A DNA stretch of 64,000 nt from Geobacter sp. UBA6151. GTDB taxonomy: Bacteria; Desulfobacterota; Desulfuromonadia; Geobacterales; Pseudopelobacteraceae. Positions 24,259-33,547 of this stretch are shown piece after piece. Location of the stretch: positions 124,001-188,000 of the forward strand of contig DIUT01000060.1 of assembly GCA_002423105.1 (NCBI GenBank), read 5' to 3'. The position numbers were made by a program, and so were the translations under genes. The notes below the pieces were generated by a model. It saw only the letters and a program-made list of their open reading frames with translations. It searched no databases and was not told the origin of the DNA. Each line of letters opens with the position of its first letter. The stretch's first letter is position 1.

Positions 24259-25113
24259 ATGGCGGCTCAAGTGATTGACGGCAAGGCGATTGCAGCAAAA
24301 GTGCGGCAACGGATCGGCCAAAAAGTGGCTGAACTGAAGGCAAAAGGCATTACCCCAGGCCTGGCGGTGGTGCTGGTGGGCAGCGATCCGGCCAGCAAGG
24401 TTTACGTGGGCATGAAGAAAAAAAATTGCATCGAACTGGGGATGTATTCCGCAGATCATGAACTGCCGGAATCCACCAGCGAGGCAGAGCTTCTGGACCT
24501 CATCGGGCAGTTGAATGCCGATGAACGGGTACATGGCATTCTGGTGCAGTTGCCGCTACCGGCCCAAATTGATACCGACAAGGTGCTGGAAGCCATTTCG
24601 CCGGACAAGGATGCTGACGGCTTCCATCCTTACAATGTTGGCCGTCTGGCCACCGGCAAGCCAACCTTTCAGCCCTGTACCCCGTATGGCGTGATGGTGA
24701 TGCTGGATGAGATCGGCTACGATCTGCAAGGCAAAGAGGTGGTTGTGGTGGGGCGTTCCAATATCGTGGGCAAGCCGGTGGCGCTGATGTGTCTGTCGCG
24801 CCACGCCACCGTCACCATTTGCCACTCCCGTACGAAAGACTTACCTGAAGTGGTACGGCGGGCTGACGTGGTAATCGCCGCCGTGGGTAAAGCGGAAATG
24901 GTCAAAGGGGACTGGATCAAGCCCGGCGCTGTGGTCATTGATGTGGGGATCAACAGGATTGGTGAGAAAAAACTGGTGGGGGACGTGGAGTATGCCACAG
25001 CGTTTGAACGCGCCTCGGCCATCACTCCGGTACCGGGCGGCGTGGGGCCGATGACCATCGCCATGCTGCTGCAAAACACGCTGGAGTCAGCAGAGAGGAA
25101 ACTACAGCAATGA
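24259..25113 (+). CDS. folD: Bifunctional methylenetetrahydrofolate dehydrogenase/cyclohydrolase
   Basis: 284 aa. It interconverts 5,10-methylene-, methenyl- and 10-formyl-tetrahydrofolate. The catalytic YVGMKKKNCIELGM segment contains the tyrosine and lysine of the active site; VQLPLPAQIDTDKVLEAISPDKDADGFHP and the NADP-binding VVGRSNIVGKPVALM are signature sequences, ending with PVPGGVGPMTIAMLLQNT. ACGAGGAGGACGACATA ribosome site. Its last four bases overlap the galU start (ATGA). Confidence 0.97.
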   Translation: MAAQVIDGKAIAAKVRQRIGQKVAELKAKGITPGLAVVLVGSDPASKVYVGMKKKNCIELGMYSADHELPESTSEAELLDLIGQLNADERVHGILVQLPLPAQIDTDKVLEAISPDKDADGFHPYNVGRLATGKPTFQPCTPYGVMVMLDEIGYDLQGKEVVVVGRSNIVGKPVALMCLSRHATVTICHSRTKDLPEVVRRADVVIAAVGKAEMVKGDWIKPGAVVIDVGINRIGEKKLVGDVEYATAFERASAITPVPGGVGPMTIAMLLQNTLESAERKLQQ

Positions 25114-25979
25114 AAGTACGCAAAGCCATATTCCCGGTTGCTGGTCTGGGCACCCGCTTCCTGCCGGCCACCAAATCATCCCCCAAGGAGATGCTGCCGC
25201 TGATCGATAAGCCACTGGTGCAGTACGTGGTGGAAGAAGCAGTGGCTGCCGGTATCACCCAGATCATTTTTGTGACCGGCCGGACCAAACGGACCATTGA
25301 AGATCATTTTGACCTTTCCCCTGAACTGGAAAGCCATCTTGAAGAAAAAGGCAAGGATGCGAACCTGCAGGAGGTGCGGGATATCGCCGATCTGGTGGAT
25401 ATCTACTATGTACGCCAGAAAAAAGCGTTGGGACTGGGACACGCCATTCTCTGCGCCCGAGATTTTATCGGCAATGAACCGTTTGCCGTACTGCTGGGTG
25501 ACGATATCATCGACAGCGAAACTCCCTGTCTGAAGCAGTTGCTGAATGTCTATGAACAATACCACGGAAGCGTGCTGGCCCTGGAACAGGTCCCGATGGA
25601 GCAGATATCCTCCTACGGCTGCGTGGCGGTCAACCGGATCGATGAACGGGTAGTGGAAGTAACCGACATGGTTGAGAAACCAAAGCGGGAGGAGGCTCCA
25701 TCGGATCTGGCCATCATCGGGCGCTATGTGCTGACTCCGGCTATTTTTCCAATTTTGGAACATCAGGAACCGGGACGTGGCGGTGAAATCCAGTTAACCG
25801 ATGCCATACGGCGGCTTTCGCAGGATGAAAAGGTTTACGGCTGCCTGTTTGAAGGACTGCGCCACGACTGCGGCGACAAGCTGGGATTTCTGAAGGCCAC
25901 AGTGGATCTGGCCCTGAAGCGGGATGAGTTCCGGGAGGATTTCGCCAAATACCTGCAAAAACGGCTCGGAGAGCTGTAG
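25110..25979 (+). CDS. galU: UTP-glucose-1-phosphate uridylyltransferase
   Basis: 289 aa. It makes UDP-glucose for surface polysaccharides. KAIFPVAGLGTRFLPATKSSPKEMLP is the nucleotide-binding start with the catalytic lysines, LLGDDIIDSETPCLKQL coordinates the metal, and the C-terminal EGLRHDCGDKLGFLKATVDLAL matches bacterial GalU. It overlaps folD by 4 nt, so the two are translated together. Terminated by a strong hairpin shared with convergent trxA. Confidence 0.97.
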   Translation: MKVRKAIFPVAGLGTRFLPATKSSPKEMLPLIDKPLVQYVVEEAVAAGITQIIFVTGRTKRTIEDHFDLSPELESHLEEKGKDANLQEVRDIADLVDIYYVRQKKALGLGHAILCARDFIGNEPFAVLLGDDIIDSETPCLKQLLNVYEQYHGSVLALEQVPMEQISSYGCVAVNRIDERVVEVTDMVEKPKREEAPSDLAIIGRYVLTPAIFPILEHQEPGRGGEIQLTDAIRRLSQDEKVYGCLFEGLRHDCGDKLGFLKATVDLALKRDEFREDFAKYLQKRLGEL

Positions 25980-25996
25980 TCCTGGATGCTGTCGAA

Positions 25997-26037
25997 TCAA
26001 CAAAGGCTGTGACGATTACCGTCACAGCCTTTGTTGG
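25997..26037. terminator. Bidirectional terminator between galU and trxA
   Basis: Sixteen-bp near-perfect stem (CAACAAAGGCTGTGAC / GTCACAGCCTTTGTTG) with a 7-nt loop between two convergent genes. Confidence 0.8.
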
Positions 26038-26056
26038 AGCAGCACAATGAGCAGCC

Positions 26057-26386
26057 TTACAGCGCTTTGGTAATCAGAGCATCCAACTGGGATTTCGGCA
26101 CCGCGCCAACAACCTGATCCACCACCTTTCCCCCCTTGAACAGGATCAGGGTAGGAATGCCACGAACGCTGTATTTACCCGGCGTAACCTGATTGTCATC
26201 AACATTGACCTTGCCCACCTTCAGCTTGCCGGCGTAGTCTGCGGCAATACTGTCGATCAATGGCGCAATAGCCTTGCAGGGGGCGCACCAGGTGGCCCAG
26301 AAGTCCACCAAAACTGGCAAATCTGATTGAATCACCTCGCGGTCAAAGTTGGCATCTGTAAAGGTAAACACGTTATCACCGGCCAT
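26057..26386 (-). CDS. trxA: Thioredoxin
   Basis: 109 aa, normal TrxA size. The redox site is W33-C34-A-P-C37 (a WCAPC variant of WCGPC), with the cis-proline in VRGIPTLILFKGG and the buried Asp in VLVDFWATW. It is a cytosolic disulfide reductant, a likely electron donor to enzymes such as the peroxiredoxin at 13675. GGAGACTTTCC precedes the ATG. Monocistronic and convergent with galU. Confidence 0.96.
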   Translation of the reverse strand: MAGDNVFTFTDANFDREVIQSDLPVLVDFWATWCAPCKAIAPLIDSIAADYAGKLKVGKVNVDDNQVTPGKYSVRGIPTLILFKGGKVVDQVVGAVPKSQLDALITKAL

Positions 26387-26457
26387 GGAAAGTCTCCTTT
26401 ATTGATTGTTAGTACCTGCATATACAAGTTTTTGAATAATACCGTGGCGGAGAAAAA

Positions 26458-27120
26458 ATGCAAGTGCGAAATCCACCGTTCCGTTACCTGACACTGGGCC
26501 TGGACATGGCCGCAAAGCGCGCCGTTCTGGTCGGCGGAGGCACGATTGCGGCCCGCAAGGCAGCGGCTCTACGCGAGGCAGGCATGGAGCTTGTCATCAT
26601 TGCGCCAACCCTTGCCCCCTTGCTTGCCGGTTGGGCGTCAACAGGAGAGCTGACCTGGCATCGGCGCTTCTGGCAGACGGGTGACACATGCGGCGCAGCA
26701 CTGGTAATTGCCGCAACCTCGAATCGCGAGGTGAACCGCCAAGTGGCGTTCGAAGCGCGAAACCAGGGAATCCCGGTGAATGTCAGCGATCGCCCAGATG
26801 AAGGCACTTGCCGTTTCCCGGCCCTGCTGCATCGCGGCTCCCTTGAGCTGGCCATAAGCACTGAAGGCAAGTCCCCTGCCGCAGCAGTTGCCGTACGGGA
26901 TACTCTGGCAGAGATCATCGGCGAAGAGTACGGCGAGATGTTGGAACTGCTGGCACTAGTACGTGAAAAGCTGTTGACGCTGGGAATGCATGAAGCATAC
27001 AATGTTCAAATTGTAAAAAAATTAATGGAGCATGGGCTTGCTGATTTGCTGCGTGAAGGCAGGCAAAGCGAAGCTGAAACAATGATCAAAACTACCCTGT
27101 CGCTTGACCCCGGACCCTGA
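26458..27120 (+). CDS. sirC: Precorrin-2 dehydrogenase/sirohydrochlorin ferrochelatase (SirC/Met8 type)
   Basis: 220 aa. VLVGGGTIAARKAAALREAG is the NAD-binding loop and VNVSDRPDEGTCRFPALLHRGSLELAISTEGKSPA is the family core, with the catalytic Asp in the VNVSDRP region. It oxidises precorrin-2 to sirohydrochlorin and may insert iron, as for CysG-N. First gene of the tetrapyrrole operon; it works with the CobA half of the fusion protein at 33531, which supplies precorrin-2. The next gene starts 1 nt after its stop. Confidence 0.92.
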   Translation: MQVRNPPFRYLTLGLDMAAKRAVLVGGGTIAARKAAALREAGMELVIIAPTLAPLLAGWASTGELTWHRRFWQTGDTCGAALVIAATSNREVNRQVAFEARNQGIPVNVSDRPDEGTCRFPALLHRGSLELAISTEGKSPAAAVAVRDTLAEIIGEEYGEMLELLALVREKLLTLGMHEAYNVQIVKKLMEHGLADLLREGRQSEAETMIKTTLSLDPGP

Positions 27121-27121
27121 T

Positions 27122-27940
27122 ATGATGACCCAAATTGCCTTTACCCTGACCACAGTTCTGTATGTTGGTGCAACACTGCTGTATCTGGCATGTCTGCTGC
27201 GCAACGGCTCCCGCCTGCAATCTCTGGCAAGCAAGGTGCTGATGGTCGGCTTCCTGGCCCACTGCCTGGCGGTTATTCACCGTTTCATCGCCGCTGGACA
27301 TCTGCCGATCACCAACATGCATGAAGCCCTGTCCTTTTTCGCCCTTTCCATTGTGGGGGTCTACCTCTATTTTGAGCATCGCTTCAAAGTCGGCACCATG
27401 GGTTCCTTTGTGGTTCCCTTTGCCCTGCTGAACATCATTGCTGCCGGCATGGTTCCCACTGAACTGCGCCCGTTAAATCCGGCCCTGCAATCGGCCTGGA
27501 TCTATTCGCACACTATTCTGGCTTTTGGAGCATATGCCTTCTTTACCATCTCCGGCTGTGTTGCCGCCTTGTATCTGATTCAGTCCCATTTTTTGAAGAA
27601 AAAGCATTTGGGGCAGATGTTTCAGAAACTTCCCTCTCTGGATGTGCTGGACGAAATCGGTTACCGTTGCCTTGCTTTTGGCTTTCCACTATTGACCGTG
27701 GCCATCATCACCGGCGCCATCTGGGCCTCCCAGGCCTGGGGCAGCTACTGGAGTTGGGATCCCAAGGAAACCTGGTCCCTGATCACCTGGTTCATCTATG
27801 CGGCGTTGCTGCACGGACGGCTGACCACCGGCTGGCGCGGGCGGCGCGCAGCGTTTTTGACCATTGCCGGTTTCCTGATCATGCTCTTTACCTTCATCGG
27901 GGTTAACCTCTGGCTCCCCGGTCTGCACAGTTATACGTAA
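27122..27940 (+). CDS. ccsA: Cytochrome c assembly protein CcsA/ResC-like (HemX-type)
   Basis: 272 aa from ATG 27122; a frame opening at 27104 would overlap sirC. About eight membrane helices. The WWD-like haem-handling motif is WGSYWSWDPKETWSLITWFI, with flanking histidines in NMHEALSFF and YSHTILAFG. CcsA-type proteins deliver haem to apocytochrome c on the outer face of the membrane; the small stand-alone form next to hemA is often called HemX and can affect HemA level. Either role fits this haem operon. Confidence 0.88.
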   Translation: MMTQIAFTLTTVLYVGATLLYLACLLRNGSRLQSLASKVLMVGFLAHCLAVIHRFIAAGHLPITNMHEALSFFALSIVGVYLYFEHRFKVGTMGSFVVPFALLNIIAAGMVPTELRPLNPALQSAWIYSHTILAFGAYAFFTISGCVAALYLIQSHFLKKKHLGQMFQKLPSLDVLDEIGYRCLAFGFPLLTVAIITGAIWASQAWGSYWSWDPKETWSLITWFIYAALLHGRLTTGWRGRRAAFLTIAGFLIMLFTFIGVNLWLPGLHSYT

Positions 27941-27953
27941 GGGACACTGACAC

Positions 27954-29255
27954 ATGAATATCATCGTTGTCGGCCTGTCCCACAAGACAGCTTCCGTAGA
28001 TATCAGAGAAAAAGTGGCCTTTTCTCCCAACAGCATCGAAAAGCCGTTGCGCGAACTCTGCGCGTTGGAAGGGATTGTAGAAGGGATCATCGTTTCCACC
28101 TGCAACCGGGTGGAGATTTATGCCACCACCCGCGACATTGCCGGGGGAGTCGCCCGTATCCGTCGTTTTCTGGCAGATTTCCACCGGATTCCCCACGACA
28201 CTCTCGAACCGCATCTGTACAGCTATCATGGCGAAGATGCCATCCGCCATGTCTTCCGGGTCGCTTCCAGTCTCGATTCCATGGTGGTGGGCGAACCGCA
28301 GATTCTGGGACAGATCAAAACGTCCTACGGCTACGCCGCAGAATACAAGACCTCTGGTGTCATTCTGAACCGCTTTCTGCACAAGGCATTTTCCGTTGCA
28401 AAACGGGTGCGCACCGAAACCCGCATCGCTTCCTCAGCGGTATCGGTTTCCTTTGCAGCAGTGGAGCTGGCAAAGAAAATCTTCGGCAATCTTGCGGACA
28501 AGACGGTTCTTTTGATTGGCGCCGGCGAGATGTGTGAACTGGCGGCCCGTCATTTCCTGAGCAACGGCGCCAAAGGAGTAATGGTCACCAACCGGACCTT
28601 TGAGCGGGCACAGCGGCTGGCCGAGGAGTTTGAGGGGGAAGCGATCCCCTTTGAAGAGCTGTTCGACCATCTGCACAAGGCCGACATCGTCCTTACCTCC
28701 ACCGGCGCCACACAGTTCATCATCACACCGGGTGACCTGGAAGCGGTGATCCGCCGACGGCGGATGCAGCCGATGTTCATGATTGATATCGCCGTACCCC
28801 GTGATATCGACCCGGCGGTGAACAAACTGGATGCCGTCTATCTCTACGACATGGACGACCTGCAACAGGTGGTGGCAACCAATCTGGAAGGACGTCGGCA
28901 GGAAGCGGACAAGGCTGAAGCGATCATCGCCGAAGAGATCACGCAGTTTTACAAATGGGTTGCCACCCTTGAAGTGACCCCCACCATTGTAGCGTTGCGC
29001 AACCGCTTTGACGAGCTACGCCGTTCGGAAGTGGAACGAACACTGCTTGCCTGGAAAGACGCTCCGCCCGACGCGGCTCGGCGTCTTGACGCCTTGACCT
29101 CCGCCATGATGAACAAGATCCTGCATCAACCAACATCCCTGCTGAAAAAGGCGGGACAGGGCAACCGTACCGACCTTTACCTTGATGCCCTGCAAGCCCT
29201 GTTTGACCTTGAACGATCCTCCGGCGACGGTCCAGAACTGGAGCTTGAGGAGTAG
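27954..29255 (+). CDS. hemA: Glutamyl-tRNA reductase
   Basis: 433 aa. First committed enzyme of C5-pathway tetrapyrrole synthesis, reducing glutamyl-tRNA to glutamate-1-semialdehyde. C50 in VSTCNRVEIYA is the catalytic cysteine, HVFRVASSLDSMVVGEPQILGQ the substrate-domain signature, and LLIGAGEMCELAARHFLSNG the NADPH site, followed by the helical dimerisation tail. It lies 13 nt after ccsA. The histidine kinase gene begins 3 nt after its stop, so the signalling pair is within the same transcript. Confidence 0.97.
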   Translation: MNIIVVGLSHKTASVDIREKVAFSPNSIEKPLRELCALEGIVEGIIVSTCNRVEIYATTRDIAGGVARIRRFLADFHRIPHDTLEPHLYSYHGEDAIRHVFRVASSLDSMVVGEPQILGQIKTSYGYAAEYKTSGVILNRFLHKAFSVAKRVRTETRIASSAVSVSFAAVELAKKIFGNLADKTVLLIGAGEMCELAARHFLSNGAKGVMVTNRTFERAQRLAEEFEGEAIPFEELFDHLHKADIVLTSTGATQFIITPGDLEAVIRRRRMQPMFMIDIAVPRDIDPAVNKLDAVYLYDMDDLQQVVATNLEGRRQEADKAEAIIAEEITQFYKWVATLEVTPTIVALRNRFDELRRSEVERTLLAWKDAPPDAARRLDALTSAMMNKILHQPTSLLKKAGQGNRTDLYLDALQALFDLERSSGDGPELELEE

Positions 29256-29258
29256 GTG

Positions 29259-31655
29259 ATGCTAAAAACCGGCCCGGTACGTCTGAAAGCGCTCCTGATC
29301 AGCCTTACGCTGATCCTGGTGCTGTGCACGTCCGGGTTTGTGGTCTGGCAGAGCATCCGTGAACATGATCTTGCCATCGAAAGCGCCAACCGCATGTTGC
29401 TGGGGAATGCCCGGGCGCTGGCGGAACATGCCGGTCAGAGCCTGGCAGTGGCCGATCGGGCGCTGGCCTCCATTTGTTCCGATATTGAGCGGGAAGGCGG
29501 CATCACCAGACTGCACGAACAGCAGGTGCATGAGCTGCTGAAACCAAGGATTTACGGCATACGTCAGGTGGGGTCGGCCTTGGTGGCGGATTCCAAGGGA
29601 CGTGGCATTGCCAACTCCCATGAATATCCCCTGAAGAAGATGCAGGTTGTGGATCGGGAATATTTCCGCCATCACCGCGATAACAACTCAAACGAGCTGT
29701 TTCTGGGCCATCCGGTCAAAAGCCGGGTGTTGGGTATCTGGGTGTTCACCATTTCACGCAGGCTCAACAATCCCGATGGAAGCTTTGCCGGCCTGGCAGC
29801 GGTTTCATTCCAGGTGGACTACTTTGACCAGTTTTATCAATCGGTCTCCATTCACCAGGAAATTCAGACCCTGCTGCTCCGCACCGATGGCTGGCCCATG
29901 GCCGTGACGCCAAGCGATGAAAAAGCGTTCAAGGTCAACATCAAGAACAAACTGCTCTTAAGCAAATACATTCACGAGAAGACCTTTGGCGTATTCCGCA
30001 ACCACAAGGCATTGCTGGATGATCTGGACCGCCAGATTGCCTTTGCCCGCCTTGACCACCCCTTTGAGAATCTGGTGGCGGTTGTTTCGCTGCCCCGTGA
30101 AACAATCCTGGCCGACTGGCAACGGCAGATGGCCTTTAATGTCGGCGGAGCCTTGATTCTTGTATCAACCTCTGTTGCGCTGGCGGTATTGCTCTTATTG
30201 CGGTTGAAGGATCTTGAGCAGAAAGAGACTGAAGTCAATACGCTGAACGAGCGTTTGACCCTTGCTACGGAAGCAGGAGGCATCGGAGTATGGGACTGGG
30301 ATCTCCTCCGAAACCAGCTGCATTGGGATGCCCAGATGCATCGCTTGTATGGCCTGCAACCGCAGCAGGGTACGGAGCCCTACCACCTTTTTCAACTGGC
30401 AGTACATCCTCAAGACCTGGATCCGGCTGAGGAGGCGCTGCATAATGCTCTCTACAGCGCGATGCCGCTTGATATCGAGTTCAGGGTCGTACGGCGCGAT
30501 ACGGGTGAGCTTCGTCATCTGCGCTGTATCGCCAGGGTTTACCGTAATCCGTCGGGAGAACCGGTCCGTATGGTCGGTATCAACCTGGATGTCACCGAGC
30601 GCAAGCGGGCGGAGCTCTACCTGAATCTGGCAAAGGACGAAGCAGAGCAGGCAAACAAGATGAAGAGCAGTTTCATTGCCTCGGTCAGCCACGAACTGCG
30701 CACTCCCCTGAATGCCATTGTGGGGATGACGCACCTGCTTGCAGAGAGTGAGCTGACAACCCGGCAGCGGGAGCAACTGGATACCGTGGATTACGCCGGT
30801 CGTACGCTCCTGGCGATCATCAACGACCTGCTGGATATCTCCCGCATTGAGGCGGGACGTATCGAACTGGAACATATTCCATTTACCCTGTCACGGCTGC
30901 TCGCCGAACAGACTGCCATGATCGGTTCCAGGGCAGGAGAAAAGGGGCTGCTGCTGAGCAGCCAGGTTGCATCGGACGTTCCTGATCTGCTTGAGGGCGA
31001 TCCGCTGCGCCTGGGGCAGATTCTGGCCAATCTGCTGAGTAATGCCGTAAAATTTACAGAAACGGGGAAAATTTCACTAACGGTTGGCCTCGATAACCGG
31101 CAGGACGACGAACTACTGCTCTGTTTCCAGGTTCAGGACAGCGGGATCGGTATTCCACAGGATCGTCTCCGTGAAATATTTGCTCCATTTACCCAGTCGG
31201 ACAACAGTATTGCGCGGCGTTACGGCGGTACCGGATTGGGGCTGGCCATCTCCAGTCAACTGGTGAAGTTGATGGGAGGAGAAATCGGCGTTGAAAGCGA
31301 AGAAGGAAAGGGGAGTCTGTTTTTCTTTACCATACCCCTGAAAATAGCAACGTCAGATGCTGCATGCACCATAGTGCAACCGGCAGGTGTACCGTTTACG
31401 GAGTCATTGGAACTGCCGGAACAGCCCCCTGTTGAACAGGCAAAACTAAAGCCACTCTTGAAAGAGCTCGAACGGGACCTGCGGCGGCAGAACATGGGGG
31501 CACTGAATACGTTTCGACAAATGAGCGAATTACTGCAGGGCCATTTCATCGAAGAATTGGCAGAGATAGAGACGCTCCTTACGCAACTTGACTTTGCAAA
31601 AGCAAACCAGTGCCTGCGCAGACTTGCAGAAAAACTTGAGATACCGTATAGGTAA
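29259..31655 (+). CDS. Cache-PAS sensor histidine kinase in the haem operon
   Basis: 798 aa from ATG 29259 (GAGGAGTAGGTG upstream). TM1 is at about 10-31, a large periplasmic Cache-like domain at about 35-285 (ANSHEYPLKKMQVVDREYF is typical), TM2 at about 294-316 and PAS at about 335-450. HisKA has the phospho-acceptor H478 in SVSHELRTPLNAIVG; the HATPase has NLLSNAVKF and GGTGLGLAISSQLV. A C-terminal helical tail (about 728-798) resembles an Hpt fold but has no obvious phosphorylatable histidine. The cognate partner is almost certainly the adjacent GGDEF response regulator. Signal unknown. Confidence 0.92.
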   Translation: MLKTGPVRLKALLISLTLILVLCTSGFVVWQSIREHDLAIESANRMLLGNARALAEHAGQSLAVADRALASICSDIEREGGITRLHEQQVHELLKPRIYGIRQVGSALVADSKGRGIANSHEYPLKKMQVVDREYFRHHRDNNSNELFLGHPVKSRVLGIWVFTISRRLNNPDGSFAGLAAVSFQVDYFDQFYQSVSIHQEIQTLLLRTDGWPMAVTPSDEKAFKVNIKNKLLLSKYIHEKTFGVFRNHKALLDDLDRQIAFARLDHPFENLVAVVSLPRETILADWQRQMAFNVGGALILVSTSVALAVLLLLRLKDLEQKETEVNTLNERLTLATEAGGIGVWDWDLLRNQLHWDAQMHRLYGLQPQQGTEPYHLFQLAVHPQDLDPAEEALHNALYSAMPLDIEFRVVRRDTGELRHLRCIARVYRNPSGEPVRMVGINLDVTERKRAELYLNLAKDEAEQANKMKSSFIASVSHELRTPLNAIVGMTHLLAESELTTRQREQLDTVDYAGRTLLAIINDLLDISRIEAGRIELEHIPFTLSRLLAEQTAMIGSRAGEKGLLLSSQVASDVPDLLEGDPLRLGQILANLLSNAVKFTETGKISLTVGLDNRQDDELLLCFQVQDSGIGIPQDRLREIFAPFTQSDNSIARRYGGTGLGLAISSQLVKLMGGEIGVESEEGKGSLFFFTIPLKIATSDAACTIVQPAGVPFTESLELPEQPPVEQAKLKPLLKELERDLRRQNMGALNTFRQMSELLQGHFIEELAEIETLLTQLDFAKANQCLRRLAEKLEIPYR

Positions 31656-31661
31656 CAACCT

Positions 31662-32612
31662 ATGGATGCTTCACGTCAGACAATCCTTATTATTGATGAT
31701 ACCCCGATCAACATCCGCGTACATTCCGAGTTGTTTGACCGGGAATGCGAGATCGTCTTCGCCACCAACGGCGAGGACGGGCTGCGGCTGGCCCATTCCA
31801 ACCGGCCCGACCTGATTTTGCTGGATATCATGATGCCGAAGATGGATGGCTATGAAGTCTGCCGGCGTCTCAAGGCCGATCCTCAGACACGGGATATCCC
31901 CGTGGTATTTGTCACAGCACTGGGAGAAGAGAAGGACGAAGCCAAGGGCCTGGAGTTGGGAGCCATTGACTATATCATCAAGCCGATCACGCCTCTGATC
32001 GTCAAGGCACGCATCAGGAATCACCTTGAGCTGAAACGGCATCGCGACCTGTTGACCGCCATGGCCACCATTGATGGCCTGACCGGCATCGCCAACCGCC
32101 GCCGTTTTGACGAAATGCTGCATCAGGAGTGGCACCGTGCCCAGCGCTCCGGTGCACCGCTGGCGGTGTTGATGATCGATATTGACCACTTCAAACGCTA
32201 TAACGACACCTATGGACATATGGCTGGGGATGACTGCCTCAAGGAGGTGGCCTGCGCCATGACCGGCGTTGTCAAGCGACCGGGAGATCTGGTGGCACGC
32301 TACGGCGGTGAAGAATTTGCCTGCATTCTGTCCGAAACCGATGCTGAGGGCGCCCTGATCGTTGCCGAGCAGATTCTGAAGGCTATTTCCGGATTGGAAA
32401 TACCACACAGCGATTCACCCACGGCACCGTATATCACCGTCAGTATCGGCTTCTGCGCCACCTGGCCCGACACCGGGCACACCAGGCAACAATTAACTGA
32501 CTGCGCCGATCAAAACCTGTACCGGGCAAAAAATGCCGGACGTAACCGTGTCTATCTCTGCAACTTGGAACATTGTGATCTATCTTGCTGTATTCTGGAG
32601 AATTCAAAATGA
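31662..32612 (+). CDS. Response regulator diguanylate cyclase (REC-GGDEF)
   Basis: 316 aa. The receiver domain has DD at 12-13, phospho-acceptor D55 in LILLDIMMPKMDG and K108. The GGDEF domain carries GGEEF at 215-219 (active-type) and an RPGD inhibitory-site motif (206-209) five residues upstream, so it should make c-di-GMP with product inhibition; LMIDIDHFKRYNDTYGHMAGD is the metal/GTP site. It starts 6 nt after the kinase and overlaps hemC by 4 nt (ATGA), which places a c-di-GMP switch inside the tetrapyrrole operon. Confidence 0.95.
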   Translation: MDASRQTILIIDDTPINIRVHSELFDRECEIVFATNGEDGLRLAHSNRPDLILLDIMMPKMDGYEVCRRLKADPQTRDIPVVFVTALGEEKDEAKGLELGAIDYIIKPITPLIVKARIRNHLELKRHRDLLTAMATIDGLTGIANRRRFDEMLHQEWHRAQRSGAPLAVLMIDIDHFKRYNDTYGHMAGDDCLKEVACAMTGVVKRPGDLVARYGGEEFACILSETDAEGALIVAEQILKAISGLEIPHSDSPTAPYITVSIGFCATWPDTGHTRQQLTDCADQNLYRAKNAGRNRVYLCNLEHCDLSCCILENSK

Positions 32613-33547
32613 CGGTAAAACATCTGCGTATCGGCACCCGCGCCAGCCAACTGGCGCTCTGGCAAGCTAACTGGACCAAATCCGAACTGGAACGTCGCTA
32701 TCCCGGCATCGTGGTGGAACTGGTCAAGATCAAGACCATCGGCGACAAGATTCTGGATGTTCCCCTGGCTCAGGTGGGAGGCAAAGGACTCTTCGTCAAG
32801 GAGATCGAGGAAGCGATGCTGCGTGGCGAAATAGACCTGGCGGTCCACAGCATGAAAGATGTGCCCACCGAGTTTCCCGAAGGATTGGGATTGGTAGTGA
32901 CCACCGAACGGGAAGATCCCCGTGACGCTTTCATTTCTGACGGAGTCCGGTTTACCGATTTGCGCCATGGCGCCAGAATCGGCACCAGCGCCCTGCGCCG
33001 CCAGGCCCAGTTGCTGGCTGCCCGGCCCGACCTGGAAATGGTGATTATTCGCGGCAACGTGGAAACCCGTATCCGGAAACTGAAAGAAGACAACCTTGAT
33101 GCAGTGATCCTGGCCGCCGCCGGTCTCAATCGCTTGGGATTTACCGAGGTTGTCACTGAACTGCTGGATCCTGATTTTTCCATTCCGGCCATCGGCCAGG
33201 GAGCACTGGGACTTGAATGCCGCCTGGATGACCATGCCACCATCGAAGCGATTTCCTTCCTGAACCATGCCCCAACTGCCGCCGCAGTTGCTGCAGAGCG
33301 GGCGCTGCTCAAGCGCTGCGAAGGCGGCTGTCAGGTACCCATTGCAGCCCACGGCACCGTAAGCGGTACAACACTCACCCTGGTGGGTTTCATCGCTGCG
33401 GTGGACGGCAGCCGCTCGGTAAAGGATACCGTCACCGGTCCTGCCGATGATGCGCAACGCCTGGGTTCCGCACTGGCCGACCGTCTGCTGGCAGCAGGCG
33501 GCAAACAGATACTGGAAGAAGTCTACCAGCGTGAAATCTCGCACTGA
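32609..33547 (+). CDS. hemC: Hydroxymethylbilane synthase (porphobilinogen deaminase)
   Basis: 312 aa from ATG 32609, with GGAGAATTCAAA ribosome site; a frame open to 32585 adds eight residues. It polymerises four porphobilinogens. RIGTRASQLALWQA opens the protein, AVHSMKDVPTEFPEG is the active-site strand, and C241 in CEGGCQVPIAAHG binds the dipyrromethane cofactor. Overlaps the upstream GGDEF gene by 4 nt and the downstream cobA/hemD by 17 nt, a tight translational unit. Confidence 0.97.
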   Translation: MTVKHLRIGTRASQLALWQANWTKSELERRYPGIVVELVKIKTIGDKILDVPLAQVGGKGLFVKEIEEAMLRGEIDLAVHSMKDVPTEFPEGLGLVVTTEREDPRDAFISDGVRFTDLRHGARIGTSALRRQAQLLAARPDLEMVIIRGNVETRIRKLKEDNLDAVILAAAGLNRLGFTEVVTELLDPDFSIPAIGQGALGLECRLDDHATIEAISFLNHAPTAAAVAAERALLKRCEGGCQVPIAAHGTVSGTTLTLVGFIAAVDGSRSVKDTVTGPADDAQRLGSALADRLLAAGGKQILEEVYQREISH

